Assembly: GCA_964017155.1 (NCBI GenBank) | Contig: OZ024855.1 | Span: 54,656,785-54,720,784 of the forward strand | Direction of reading: 5' to 3' | DNA: 64,000 bases | Origin: Oasisia sp. SBJ-2009 | Lineage: Eukaryota; Annelida; Polychaeta; Sabellida; Siboglinidae | Shown: in pieces, positions 1-24,852 of the stretch | Numbering within the stretch: position 1 is the stretch's first letter | How the letters are laid out: every line of letters begins with the position of its first letter | The notes under the pieces: generated by a model | Database searches by the model: none | The model's input: the letters and a program-made list of their open reading frames with translations, nothing else | What the model was told of the DNA's origin: nothing | Translations under genes and position numbers: made by a program

Positions 1-289
1 CAGTTGGTATCCTATGTCCCCTGGAAAACACCAGCGGTAACGTGAATGGGGTCATATTCTATCGTCCCCAGGATGAACTTGATCGAACCGACGACAAGTC
101 TACTAGCAACGGAATCGGCACTCACTCCAGTTGGCAGTGGTGCCATTGTATTGCGATGTGCTGGTTTCTTGTAGATAGTCTTCGGGTAAATGCATCGTAT
201 TTTCGCCAATTATGTAAGAAAGAAGGATTGTAGTATACAAGGTACACCAAAGGAACAATGCAGATTAAATATATTTGCAACGTATATAG

Positions 290-865
290 GCCCTGAATAT
301 TGACAGCAGGAACATTTTAAAATCAAACTTGGTAAATCTCTCACAAGATCAATACGCATCACTGGACAACATAGTGTCACCACCGTTTCGGGATCCAGTG
401 TTTAGACGTTATATGTTAATTGTATTTTATGTATGGAGCTGTTGCAGAACATTAATCCAATTCAACTTGTTCAAACTGATTGCAGGTATTATGTTCTTTT
501 TAAATGTTATGCAACATCTATGGTTGCCATACAATATTATCTTGCACAGTGACATTGTGCAAGAAGAATGCAATAATGATGACAAGTGGATAAGTGAACC
601 TTTGGTTTGTCAAGGACGCCGACATATTATCTATGTACGAGTAAATTGGACTTCCGATTTGTTTAATTTAAATATTTACAGAAAGTCCCGTCATGTTGTT
701 ATGAAATCAATAGCAATACAACACGGATACGTTTACATTAATTTTTCATCCTACGTTCTTTCTTCGCTATCGCCAGTGTTGCCATTTCTATTCGTGATCA
801 TGATTACGGTGTGTCCAAGTGTTTTTGTAATCATTCTGTATGATTGCTACCAGGGAGAAGAATGA
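290..865 (+). CDS. Hydrophobic ORF, doubtful
   Basis: Open from 290 to a TGA at 863-865, with the first ATG at 413. It encodes several hydrophobic stretches (for example LFKLIAGIMFFLNVM and FLFVIMITVCPSVFVIILY). An AATAAA overlaps the end. The sequence is A+T-rich, which itself favours Phe/Ile/Leu codons, and I recognise no family. It may be an exon of a membrane protein, a transposon remnant or chance. Confidence 0.18.
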   Translation, partial: ALNIDSRNILKSNLVNLSQDQYASLDNIVSPPFRDPVFRRYMLIVFYVWSCCRTLIQFNLFKLIAGIMFFLNVMQHLWLPYNIILHSDIVQEECNNDDKWISEPLVCQGRRHIIYVRVNWTSDLFNLNIYRKSRHVVMKSIAIQHGYVYINFSSYVLSSLSPVLPFLFVIMITVCPSVFVIILYDCYQGEE

Positions 866-1865
866 AATAAAAACGAATACTACTAGAACCAACACATTTG
901 ACACAATCTTGCGCGTATTAATTATTCAACAAATGGGACTAACAAAGAACGCCAGATGGCACTACTTTAAAACAAATTGCTTGATTTTATAATGCACTGA
1001 GGGATTTAGTGTGAACTGAAGTACTTTTAGATTCCAGTAACGTTATTTACTGTAAAACTAGACAATGGCGGGCGGGTGGACTTATATCACGATCGAGGAA
1101 AAGTGAAGTAGTAGAGCTTTTCATCCAGTGCAGGATTGTGTAAACCTGTTTAGTGTAATTATCTAAACACAAATATGTCCACGGTAGGAGGCGTGTGCAA
1201 CACACATGCACACCCGACATTTGAGTCTGCACACGTGCATACAAGCACGCACGCATTCACACGAGCTGCTGTCACACGATCCCTTGTGATTCCGTGGCAG
1301 TTGTGACAGTGTTGACAATAATGGCAATGTCTCATGTAGGGAATGTCCTTCATTCATGATGTTTGAACGAGTACCGCTTTTATTTATGTGATGCATATTT
1401 GTATATTAGGTAGTTTTTGAGTGAATGTATGTAACAAACATATGTCAAACATGATCTAACATACAATGTAAACTCGTACAATATTTTGTTTTATTTCTGT
1501 AATGCACCCCCAAATGGACTATATGGCGCTGTTCTTGTTACTATATTATTATTATTATTATTAATATTCCCTGCCTTTGCTAATTGACAGCTTTGAGACC
1601 GGGGTGGCACTAAAACGTGTGGAATGCTTCTGGTGACGTCATTTGTAGTTAGTCGTATAAGGGGGATTAACGACACACACACCGCGATATAACAAAATAA
1701 CGACACGCAGACGCGATGACACACAAAAAACTCAAAAAATCCCGACCGGGGACATTTGTATTTAAATTCACCAGATAGTTTCAATTGACTTAATTATTAA
1801 TTATATCCAATGTTTACGACCGGGGACATCCCCGTTTGCTGGGTTAAACACAAATATCCCCGGTA
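866..1865. other. Non-coding stretch, no gene seen
   Basis: Mixed-composition DNA with short CA/GT-rich runs at 1195-1255 and an ATT run at 1544-1562. No exon-like frame or RNA gene was seen. Confidence 0.6.
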
Positions 1866-1982
1866 ATTACAAACACTCATGCACATACACACACAAACAT
1901 ACATACACACATACATACATATATATACACAAACATACATACACATAAACACACAAACACACATACACACATACACACATAC

Positions 1983-2071
<89 letters not shown>

Positions 2072-2170
2072 CACACGCACACACGCACACACGCACACAC
2101 GCACACACACATACACAAACAAACACACGCACGCACGTACGTACACACACACATACACACACACACACAA
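1866..2170. repeat. CA-rich compound microsatellite
   Basis: Irregular (CA/TACA)n, then (CAGA)n at about 1983-2010, pure (CA)n at about 2010-2066, then (CACG)-interrupted repeats. Frames through it encode only His-Thr or Cys-Val runs. Confidence 0.97.
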
Positions 2171-2178
2171 AACTAGTG

Positions 2179-3013
2179 ATTTTAAAGGACAAACAAAGTT
2201 AACTTTTACGTGGCATACACCTAATAGAGTTAATATAAAGAAAGTAACAATTTCCACATACACTCAATTTTTTAACGCCAGCGGTTTACCAGAAAAATAT
2301 TTTTTAACACCCAGCCATCCAAATGCTATGCGCTACCCCATCTTAGACGAAGAATGACGTCACGACGGTGATCGAGGCGCTCTCCACGTAGATTCCCTAC
2401 ATAGGGTTTGGCTGTTGTCATGAAATGGCTGCAACTCGGCAACGCGCGTAACATGCTGATGACGGTAAATATAAAGTTGTCTATTATTGTTATCGCTGAA
2501 ATCATCCCATCAACTGATGATGCATGTCTACATCAACGCATTTCTCCTCAAAATGGACCGAGCAAAGTGCCAAACAGTACGCAAATCACCAACGTGAATC
2601 CATTGCTTCAATACTACCGGTTGTTTCAACTATTATTGCAACCGTATGCCGAACACGGAGGCATAATTACTAAAGTTTACCATAGATTTAACCACAGATT
2701 TAGATATACGTCTATAAGCAGCTGCTAGATGTCACGCCAACTGACCGAACTGTCGAAGACTCGAAGTTGTTGACCCTTAACAGCGTCGCCGGAAGCTGTC
2801 CGAGATATAGAATGCCGCGCGCTGAATGGCCAAGCCAAATTAACCCTTCACCTATGGCGGCCTCTAGACCATCGTGGATTTCGTTAGAATTTTAGACTTT
2901 AAAGTCACATTCTGAGTAAACCGCTGACGATAAAAAATTGAGTATATGTGGAACTTTGTATAAACTCTATTAGGTGTATGACACGAAGCCGTAGCCTTTT
3001 TTTGTCCTTTAAG
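2179..3013. repeat. Pair of inverted dispersed-repeat copies upstream of SLC17
   Basis: 2179-2292 reads like the reverse complement of 2913-3013. Shared landmarks are AAAGGACAAA, an exact 18-base match CATACACCTAATAGAGTT, CACATA.ACTCAATTTTTTA and AGCGGTTTAC. The arms are diverged and about 620 bp apart, and the right arm ends about 160 bp before the SLC17 start codon. They may be terminal inverted repeats of a decayed DNA element or two independent insertions. Confidence 0.75.
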
Positions 3014-3170
3014 ACTACCCCGTTTCACAAGCCGACAGAAGTATGCCGTACAACCTTTGACCAGTGTCAATGCCAGCACTAGCGATGTGTTTCAACTGAA
3101 TGAGCACCTTCACAAACAGTCATCGGCACCTACCGCCTCGTGCACTGGTTGAGCAGCCCCGTGTGTAACG

Positions 3171-15937
<12,767 letters not shown>

Positions 15938-16170
15938 AACTGATCGTCGTTGACCGAGACTGTTAAATACCTCAGAAGAGCGGATGTTAATTGGATATAC
16001 AACGTACTGTCGTTACGTTAATGGTTTCCTTCTCCATTTGCCGGGCGAAGATCACACTTCTGGCGGTTAAAGAATATCTCTACAGGATTCCAACGCGGAC
16101 AGCAGACAGCGGACAACCAGTGGTTGATTGCAGCAACGGTAGCGTCTCGGCAGAAACATAACAATTATTA

Positions 16171-16579
16171 TACATTTGTGACCTGTTCTAACAACATTAG
16201 TCACATGTCAAAAAATAGACAAATTGACTTAGTCACACCAATGGAAAGAAAATTTATTATCCTTTCCAACGGTGCAAAAATCACGGAGCTAGCTCATGCA
16301 GAGCCAAAGTTATTCGACACCTGAACATGCCCGGGGTAGAAATTAAGCTTCAAACTGAGAAATGTTATGTTGCCTTTCTATAAAGGTTACACAATGTACT
16401 AAACAGTAACATAAATGGGAAATGTGCATTGCCAATTGATAGAAAAGATATTAAACTGTACATTGGTGATGAAAAATCAAAATCGTCAAATATCACCGTG
16501 CAATATGTTTATACAGTGTTTTCTCGAAATCAAGTTTGCTGACATGTGTCTCATTTCGTTAGAACAGGTCACATTTGTA
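16171..16579. mobile_element. Inverted-repeat element, about 409 bp
   Basis: 16171-16210 and the reverse complement of 16540-16579 share TTGTGACCTGTTCTAAC, then a similar block ending CACATGTCA, giving arms of about 40 bp. The interior is A+T-rich with no transposase. It looks like a non-autonomous DNA transposon and lies 234 bp after the SLC17 stop. Confidence 0.82.
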
Positions 16580-18300
16580 CCTGAAAAATATACTAACTAA
16601 AATATTAATGTACAGAAGCTGTTTAAAGCAAGGTGCCCAAAATTGGTCTTTCTAAACAAATAGGTAAGTTGTTTTATGCAGTGTTCTGTCCTTTCGACTG
16701 TTCAAGCCCTATCCAGTTTGCTCAGCGGTAGGTAGGCCAGTTCAACTGAGGACCTTGGAAGCATTTAGTCACTCCGCATTGAGAGCATCACGATTATTCG
16801 ACGCGTCCACCTTCTTCGCCCATATCAGTTTGCAGCTGGGGACATACCACCAAATGGAGTCCTACGTAGTAGTCCTGCTTAAAAGAACTGCATTGTGCAG
16901 TTTTTGTAAATTCCTGGAAGCAATGAATGTAGGACTGGATGAGTAGAAATTAATTTGTTGTGTAGCATGGCATCAGAGCTGTGAAAAAATGACATTTGTC
17001 AGACAGTGACCAGGCGCGAATGGATACAGGTGTAGTTCGGCCTAGAGGCATCAGCATGGACAAAGCAATCGCTGGCTGATTGGAGCGGAAATGGAGGGGT
17101 GTCAGGTTAGAGATTGGATTGTAGGAGAAAGAGATATGTCATTTTCACGAATTTTATATATGATATGTGTGAATGGAGGCTACTTAGTGTCTGAAATTTT
17201 AAATACCATGGATAGAAAAACCTAGCGGGAAATCAAAACAACGTTTCAATGGCCGCCTATGGGAAATCAATGGTGGTATCTACCCAGCTGCGTAATGGAG
17301 ATAATGAAAGCGGGAGGAGAAGAAGAGGGGAGCATTCTTTCTTGATTTAGTAGTTGTTCCTCTTTGCAGTGCGAACTTGTGTAGTAATTTTATATTACCT
17401 CAAATACGTTTCGTTTGAATATCGACTGTCAGCATGTTCTGGTTGGTGATATTGGATACAAAATGAAAGTAATACAAACCAAACAATGCTCGTTGGTGAT
17501 ATCTTCTATAATATTTATTTATTCTTGAAAATAATAGTATGTTGTATGCAGCGAATGTACAATTTCCGCTTATCTTGTATGATTTATTTTCAGTTATCCT
17601 AACTAATCACAGTATGTCTTCACATATATAATTATAACACAATACTGTAAGTGTATATCAAATGGATTATTCTACAAACAATCATTAAAACACAGAAATT
17701 ACCTTACAATTGCATGTTTTTAGGGTTTTTCAACTATTGTCTCAACAAAATTGGTGACATTTGATGTTGTGACTGATATTAAAATCAGAGCATTCAAACA
17801 GCACTATCGGTATTTTCAAGGATTTCACCGCTGAATTTAGCACAGCAATACAGACCAGCGCATGTGTATTCGTGCGATGTTTGGAAAAACACGGCAGAAA
17901 CGTTACTGTCTGGCGTTACTTCTTTATGACGATTACCGACATCCCAATGCAGGACATCGATTAGGCAATGGCTATACTTGCTATCCACCCACGTACAAAT
18001 GCCAATTTTTTTTATGTGGAATAAGGTTTAGGTTTAGGGTTAGGTTGAAGGTACTTTTGACTAAGTTGACATTATGTGTTTTGCATGCATTTGTACGTGA
18101 TTAGTGATTTATATATTAGCAAGTAGCCACCTCCCACCAATGAGGTACCACAATAACTAATCGAACAGAGGGCGCTCTGACACAACTAGGGTCTTTGTGC
18201 CGTCTTTTACGTATTCTTGACGTGTGTAAAATGCGGCGCCGTTTTTGCAAACATTTTGTGGAACGCTTGTTTTAATCATCCTACAATCAACTGTTGAACT
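16580..18300. other. Intergenic, no gene seen
   Basis: Mixed and A+T-rich DNA. Short open frames here have no conserved motif. Nothing else can be supported. Confidence 0.6.
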
Positions 18301-18304
18301 CGCA

Positions 18305-18610
18305 TGACTCCGAAGCCTCACACATAGCTAAATGTGGTTACAGTCTGACATGTCCGTCAATGTGGAGGTATAATATGTACACTAATGAACATTTACAACC
18401 GATGGAACGTCCACTGGTGGCCCGACGACATGTGTGCTGGCTCGATGCCGGAAAGGGCGTTTAAAATTATTTACAGCTCGCCGTATGCATCACACGAGAC
18501 TACTACGTCTTCACACATAGTTAAATATTGATATCGTATAATATGTCTGTCAATATGAAAGCATAATGTCTACATTAATGTACATTTACAGTCGATGAAA
18601 CGTCGCGTGA
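18305..18610. repeat. Diverged tandem duplication, offset about 193 bp
   Basis: TCACACATAGCTAAAT at 18318 recurs as TCACACATAGTTAAAT at 18511. Similarly, TGTCCGTCAATGTGGAGG recurs as TGTCTGTCAATATGAAAG, and both lead to ACATTTACA..CGATG.AACGTC. Confidence 0.7.
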
Positions 18611-18801
18611 CGTCCGATTGAATTCAATGCTAACATGGCGTTGTTTTGGCTGTTCTGTCTATTGAACATACGGCATGCTGTTCTGTCTATTGACCACGCA
18701 TACGGCATGCCCACATACAAACTATCGCTGGCTACGCGCCTGCACGGTAAATAGCTAATTTTGGATGATTTAAACAAGCGTTCCGCAGAACATGCAAACA
18801 A

Positions 18802-18880
18802 ATCCACGTTAGCCGCTGGAGGCGCTGATACACAACTAGGGTCTAGTTGCGTATTAGCGCCTCTAGCGACTAACGTGGAT
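18802..18880. repeat. Palindrome with 38-bp arms and 3-base spacer
   Basis: The left arm 18802-18839 (ATCCACGTTAGCCGCTGG...) pairs with 18843-18880 with only four differences. The spacer is GGT. Part of the left arm (ACACAACTAGGGTCT) also occurs at about 18181, so the palindrome likely belongs to a dispersed element. Confidence 0.93.
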
Positions 18881-18902
18881 ATGTGGAAGCCCATTACGTG
18901 TT

Positions 18903-19520
18903 AGTCTCGCTTAACCGACTGCCGGTCGGCTGCGGAACTACGCCGAGAAGACAGTCTGGCCCCATTAACGGCTTTTGTTTGGTATCCGCGTGATCTATAC
19001 AATGCTGCCACCTCACGGACACTGCCGTAATATAATTTTTTTTATAAACAACTGCAAAGTTGTATTTCTATTTATTTTGTGTTAATATAAGTTTAATTCT
19101 GAATAGTTTTTATAATACACAATTATTTGATAAAAAGGTATCCTTATTTAACTGGTATGCTATCCGTGTGGGGCTAGACAATGCTGCCACCTCACGGATA
19201 CTGGTTAATCCTGCCGTAATTCTTATTTTATAAACAACTGTAAATTTGAATTTTTACTTACTTTTGTGTTAATATAAGTTCAATGTTGAATACTTTTCAT
19301 GTGATAATATTATCTTGTAAAAGTATATCGTTATTTTAATTTTAATTTCATAGTAGGCCTGAGAGCCAATCAGCGTCTTTACCTAATCTGGGGTAAGGCT
19401 AACAGGATGTAGAAACTTAAGCCCATATACTGTCCCAGGCGGAGTTGAGGGGCTTAAAAGTGCTGCCACCGCACGGAGTCTGGGTAACCGAGGCTAATTA
19501 CGTGTCAGTGATGTCCTGCC
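18903..19520. repeat. Unclassified dispersed repeat, copy A
   Basis: Shares GCCGAGAAGACAGTCTGG, CACCTCACGGA, TAATCCTGCC.TAAT and GTCCCAGGCGGA with copy B at 40640-41055 in the same order. Copy A contains three internal repeats of the TGCTGCCACCTCACGGA motif (about 19001, 19183 and 19460). No coding capacity. Confidence 0.82.
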
Positions 19521-20400
19521 ACCTGGCGAATCAAATAGAACTAACCGAACAGCTGTTTTTTGGCGGGATTCAATTTGCTTATATCGGATACCTCACAGTG
19601 ACAAACTCTAACCCGAAATATGATCAATCAACATTCTCAGGTATATCTATGTTTCACAAATATTGCATTTTTAGACCTAAATAGTGCTCCGATTTGTGCC
19701 GACCGCGCTGTCTTTTCGACCTCAAGAGTCTGCTAAGATGCGCTGTTTATAAAACATTTCATATGCACAAGATGACTTTAAATGATTGAATTAACAAAAT
19801 TAAGTATCAAATGTTAGCAAATGTTAATATCATGGCAAAACAGAGGTGGGTCCGAATTTTGCATTTATATAAGTGCCTAATTTAGTAATTAAATATAAAT
19901 ATTACTCTTCATATTTTGTCTGAAATTTGAAATTAAATAAATGATTCCAACATGTTATTTTATGAGTAGGAAAATGCACTGTCGAAGGCGGTAAGGCGGA
20001 CATTTTATTATTTTTTATTATTAAAGATAGAATTTTTGCCAAAAAATATTTGTTTAGGCTTTGACCCTTTGTAGAAATTGTTCATTATTAAAGATATAAC
20101 TTTTGTTGCAATTTTTTAGGCTTTGTAAACAAATTCTATTTATAAAAATATAACAGTAAGTCTATAAAATATCAGCACAGAATTCAGCCTGTAAATGTAA
20201 TAAAAAAATATGTATTTAATTAAATAGTTAAAAAGTAATTTATTTATTTATTCTGGAATTCCTGTTTCGTTAATTATGGCTTTCCTGTAGCCATATGCTA
20301 TATATAATTCATATTGAAATGCGTTCTCAGCATTTATGTATTCTTTAGCAACTGCTTCTTCTTATTGCAGACATGTATTAAGGGGTAAACCGTAAATAGA
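19520..20400. other. A+T-rich intergenic DNA
   Basis: No exon, RNA gene or recognisable element seen. Confidence 0.6.
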
Positions 20401-20407
20401 AGAGATC

Positions 20408-20704
20408 ATGCCTCCAAAGAAAAAGAGGAAGATGGCGTTACCGGCAAAGCGTGGCCGTGCACATCAGAATTTAGTGGATAATTTTAGTCCTGTTCCAGAT
20501 GGAGAACTTAACAAAGGGCATGTTTTGTTCCTCTATGTTGAGAATGAACGTTCCGCGTGCATGACTATTGAAGCAGTGACTACGAAATTGGGTGTACCAT
20601 GTACCAATCTGAAAAATCAGTTCAGGCTTTTGGTTGATAAAACACTCGGAAAGTATAAACATTTGGCCAACACTTCTGAAATGACGAAGTTTACAAAGAA
20701 TTAG
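20408..20704 (+). CDS. Small basic ORF, 98 aa, unknown
   Basis: Starts MPPKKKRKM, a strong nuclear-localisation-like cluster, and continues with ordinary composition ([37 protein letters not shown]). An acceptor-like ttcttcttattgcag precedes it by about 35 bp, and an A-tract of about 11 follows the TAG. It could be a small gene, one exon of a longer gene, a retrocopy with a remnant poly(A), or part of a transposon. The family is not recognised. It sits just before a 170-bp (AT)n tract. Confidence 0.4.
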   Translation: MPPKKKRKMALPAKRGRAHQNLVDNFSPVPDGELNKGHVLFLYVENERSACMTIEAVTTKLGVPCTNLKNQFRLLVDKTLGKYKHLANTSEMTKFTKN

Positions 20705-20751
20705 TAAAAAAAAAAACAATGGTATATCATTATTTTGATAAGTAACAATTG

Positions 20752-21317
<566 letters not shown>

Positions 21318-21639
21318 GGTTATATCAGCGTTCGGCATGTTTGTAAACACGATTCTCCTGCCCGATGATATACCATGGGTTAGCACATCGAGGTGTGAAT
21401 AGATGCCGGCCGAAACTAGAAACAAGTTGCGGCGCTGATCGAAGCGACATCGGTCGCTGGCACTCCCGTACACGTTGCGACATTTTGTACCGGGCGACGT
21501 TCGTGGGGCGTGGCAGCGACTGGCTGTCCGAGCACGCGTGGCCGTCCGTCAAACGATTATGGGATATGACGAATATGTTGCGCCGAGCAAGTCAAACTAC
21601 AAAGGGTCGCATTGAACATGTTCTAAGCTGATACATTCC

Positions 21640-22210
21640 CAAGTAATGGTTTATTTGGAAAGAAATGATCTTACTAATAACATTGAAAGTCGTCGAAATG
21701 GCATCGATTGTCTCTTCAAATAGATTACCCGGCGTGAACCAGCACCATGACATTTAAGGTGGGTAAAGGCGGAACAGAACTAGATGCTCTTTAAGGTGAA
21801 TAACCAGCCAATACACTGCTAAGTAGGTCCACCTGGCGTTATGCTCTTAATTAATTGCAGAACTGTCTTGACAAATAGAGAGTCTATTTTAGTTCTAATA
21901 TCTACAATATTAAGACCTCCTTCCGCAAATGTGTTTAATAGTGATTTTCATTTCAAAGCTTCCGGTTTATTGTTCCAAAGAAATGGAAATGCCAATTTTT
22001 AACCACCTTTTTTGGTACTGAGTTAAGACTCCCTATGTGCCAAATGGAGCTGCACAGCACAGATTGCATGGTGATAGTTTCCCCCTAAATGATAATTCCA
22101 TCCTGCTATATAGTTAACACATTTTTCGAAATTAGAAATAACTTTCCCCGAAGTCTTTTTATCGGCTTCTTTTGTACCTGTATAAACGCCGTATTTTTTG
22201 GGGGTAAATC
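21640..22210 (-). mobile_element. LINE relic, L1/Tx1-like ORF2 region
   Basis: On the - strand, frames encode FPFLWNNKPEALK, then NTFAEGGLNIVDIRTKIDSL and FVKTVLQLIKSITPGG, preceded by SNFEKCVNYIAGWNYH and frameshifted VPKKVVK. This is the WNxKPxxxK...xxxGGLNxxD block that follows the RT domain in L1/Tx1-type elements. Multiple stops and frameshifts show it is dead. Confidence 0.82.
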
Positions 22211-22234
22211 ACTAGTCTATTTTTGACCATCAGG

Positions 22235-22482
22235 TTCAACTAAGAGGACCCGGCTTCGGATCCTGTGGTGCGGTGTTAAAACCTTGGGCAATTTATTTTA
22301 TTCTATATTGCTCCCGTTCACTCAGCTGTATAAATGAATACCTGGCAATAGACAAGTGATTGATATGTGTGCGAGTAGCCTTCGCGCATTATTTGCAGCA
22401 TATGGCTGCATGCTTCCCAGAGACGGTGTCTGATTGAATAGGACTACCAAGGAAGTAAAGTGTAAAACGCTTTGAACAATCC
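22235..22482 (+). mobile_element. tRNA-derived SINE, copy 2
   Basis: B-box-like GGCTTCGGATCC, then GTGTTAAAACCTTGGGCAA, CACTCAGCTGTATAAATGAA, TACCTGGCAATAGACA, AGCCTTCGCGCAT, GGAAGTAAAGTG and AAACGCTTTGA. It matches the body of the other SINE copies and lies directly beside the L1-like relic. Confidence 0.85.
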
Positions 22483-22824
22483 TTGTCTAAATTCCAGCTG
22501 TTCTTCACCGATTTAATCTTACACATGGCTTAGCAACGTAGTGCCTCAATGTTTTCCCGGATCATGCACATCTCCCTTTCTTTTCTATATTCGGACACTT
22601 AGCCCCGTTCTTTATTTCTCTGTGAACTTCCCGTCTCTCTTGCAGGTGTTCAGTAATTGTTTTTGTCGATCATCTTCCAACTCGCTCAGCCACCGCCACC
22701 GCCAGCATCTCTACTCGCACTTCACCAATGCCTGTTTATCTTTCCAAATAAGCCTACACGATAAACCGTACGAATTGCCAGGCTGTGACAAGTTTCATAA
22801 AATTGTCATTACCTTCCACCACTG

Positions 22825-23296
22825 GGTGTGTGTGCGTGTGTGCATGTGTGCATGTGTGCGGGTGTGCGTGTGTGTGTGCGTGTGTGTGTGTGCGTTCACG
22901 TGCGCGAGTGCACGGGTGTCCGGGGATGTGGGTGTGGACGTGTGTGCGCGCGCGTGTGTGTATGTGGGTGTATGGGTGCATGCGTGTGGGTGTGCGTGCT
23001 TGCATGTGTGTGTTCTGTGTGTGTGCGTGTGCGTTTATGTGCGTGCACGTGCGCGTGTGCACGGGTGTCCGGGGGTGTGTGTATGTGGGCGTGTGTGCGC
23101 GCGTGTGTGTATGTGGTTGTGTGTGCATGGGTGTATGCATGTGGGTGTGTGCGTGTGGGTGTGTGCGTGTGTGTGCATGCGCGTATGCACGGGTGTCCGT
23201 GGATGTGGGTGTGTGTGGGTGTGCGTGTGTGCGCGCGCGTATGTGTATGTAGGTGTGTGCATGGGTGTATGCGTGTGGGTGTGTGGGAGTGCGCGC

Positions 23297-23391
<95 letters not shown>

Positions 23392-23392
23392 G
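22825..23392. repeat. GT-rich tract with higher-order repeats
   Basis: The unit GTGCACGGGTGTCCGGGG plus following GT/GC sequence appears at about 22909, 23058 and (varied) 23187, so blocks of about 130-150 bp are tandemly repeated. It ends in (GC)n and then pure (GT)n at 23311-23390. Confidence 0.9.
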
Positions 23393-23399
23393 TATTTAC

Positions 23400-24240
23400 A
23401 TTCATTGCTTACTCTTATTAGAAAACATACCCAGCATCGATTATCTGGTTCTGTTTTACATTTTACCCCAATAGTAAATAAAAATAATGGGAGTAGGTGT
23501 TTTTTCTGTGTCTGTATTACTCTTTGGAATATAGGTCTATGATTCCATCGATCTAGTGTTAGATCAGACGCAGACTGAAACATTATGGGATTCTTAAATA
23601 ATTTAAATATCTTGCTTTTACGTTTTTGAATTAGAAATGGTGTATTAAAATAGATAAAACCCAAATTAATTTACTAAACCGTTACGTTGCGTTTTGTGTA
23701 CGTGAAAATCAATTGCTGCACGTGACCTTCGTCAAGCATAACCTTTGCCAACAGTATTTATAATGGTAACGTATGGGCGGCATCATATCTGCTATATCAA
23801 ACTGATCCCATCTTTTATTGGCACATCGGTGACAGGCAAGAGGTTACGTGAGGTGATAATGCTAGATTACGCTGCGCACGCATGTGATGATTGTTGGAAG
23901 TTATCTTTAAATATACTATTTTTTGCGCTAAAAGCAGTAAGAAACTTGACTTTATCGATAATGTCTATGATAAATAATGTCTATGATAATATAAAGTCTT
24001 CATCGGAAGGAGGGTGCCGATTAATACAAAAACAACATATATCCATACAACACAATCTCTTACACATAGAAGCACGCTCTCTTTTTTCTCCCGTTAATCT
24101 CTCCCCTCAGTCTCCCCTCTCTCCATCTCATTCCTTCATCCCTCTCCTTCCCTCCCTCCACCCCCTCACTGCATCATCAAAATAATCCCGTATATAGAAT
24201 ACCATTATAAAGAAGAAGTGCATTGGTGATTTGGCGCAGC
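23400..24240. other. Intergenic, no gene seen
   Basis: A CT-rich run lies at 24075-24170. No supported exon. Confidence 0.55.
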
Positions 24241-24261
24241 AGCACCTCGACTCTCGATTGA

Positions 24262-24528
24262 ATTACCTGTGAACATTCTTGCATCCGGGACATTATGTAT
24301 GTTTAGAAAGTGTTTAAAAACATATCTTTTTATTAGATATTTCAATTCATTCAAATTGTTTTGAAATGACGGACATTGCTTTACAATTTCTTTTTAGTGT
24401 CATTCACGTTTCAATCAGTGTTTATGTTTTAGATTAATTTATAGATTTATATAAATATATATTTACGTATACAGTTTTAGTAAAGGTTTTAATTTTAATT
24501 TGATATATATATATATATATACATACAT

Positions 24529-24608
<80 letters not shown>

Positions 24609-24852
24609 CATACCAAGTTTTAGTACTATACATCTTAAAAGCAGTGCTTAATTTATTTTATATTAATTTATATAATTTACATACCAAGAGGTTTACTAGT
24701 ACATCTTAAAACCAAAACAATTAATGACTTATATTAATTTATATAATTTACATTTCTATTTATTAATATACATTCAGTATAGTTCTTGCGCAGCGCATCG
24801 AACCGCTATGCGGGAATTAGCGCTATATAAAACCTTTATTATTATTATTTAA
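24262..24852 (+). mobile_element. 5'-truncated LINE 3' end
   Basis: Encodes TLCMFRKCLKTYLFIRYF before a stop, a LINE ORF2 C-terminal motif. A long A+T-rich 3' UTR with an (AT)n at 24505-24602 follows, ending GGAATTAGCGCTATATAAAA then (ATT)n. Confidence 0.75.
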
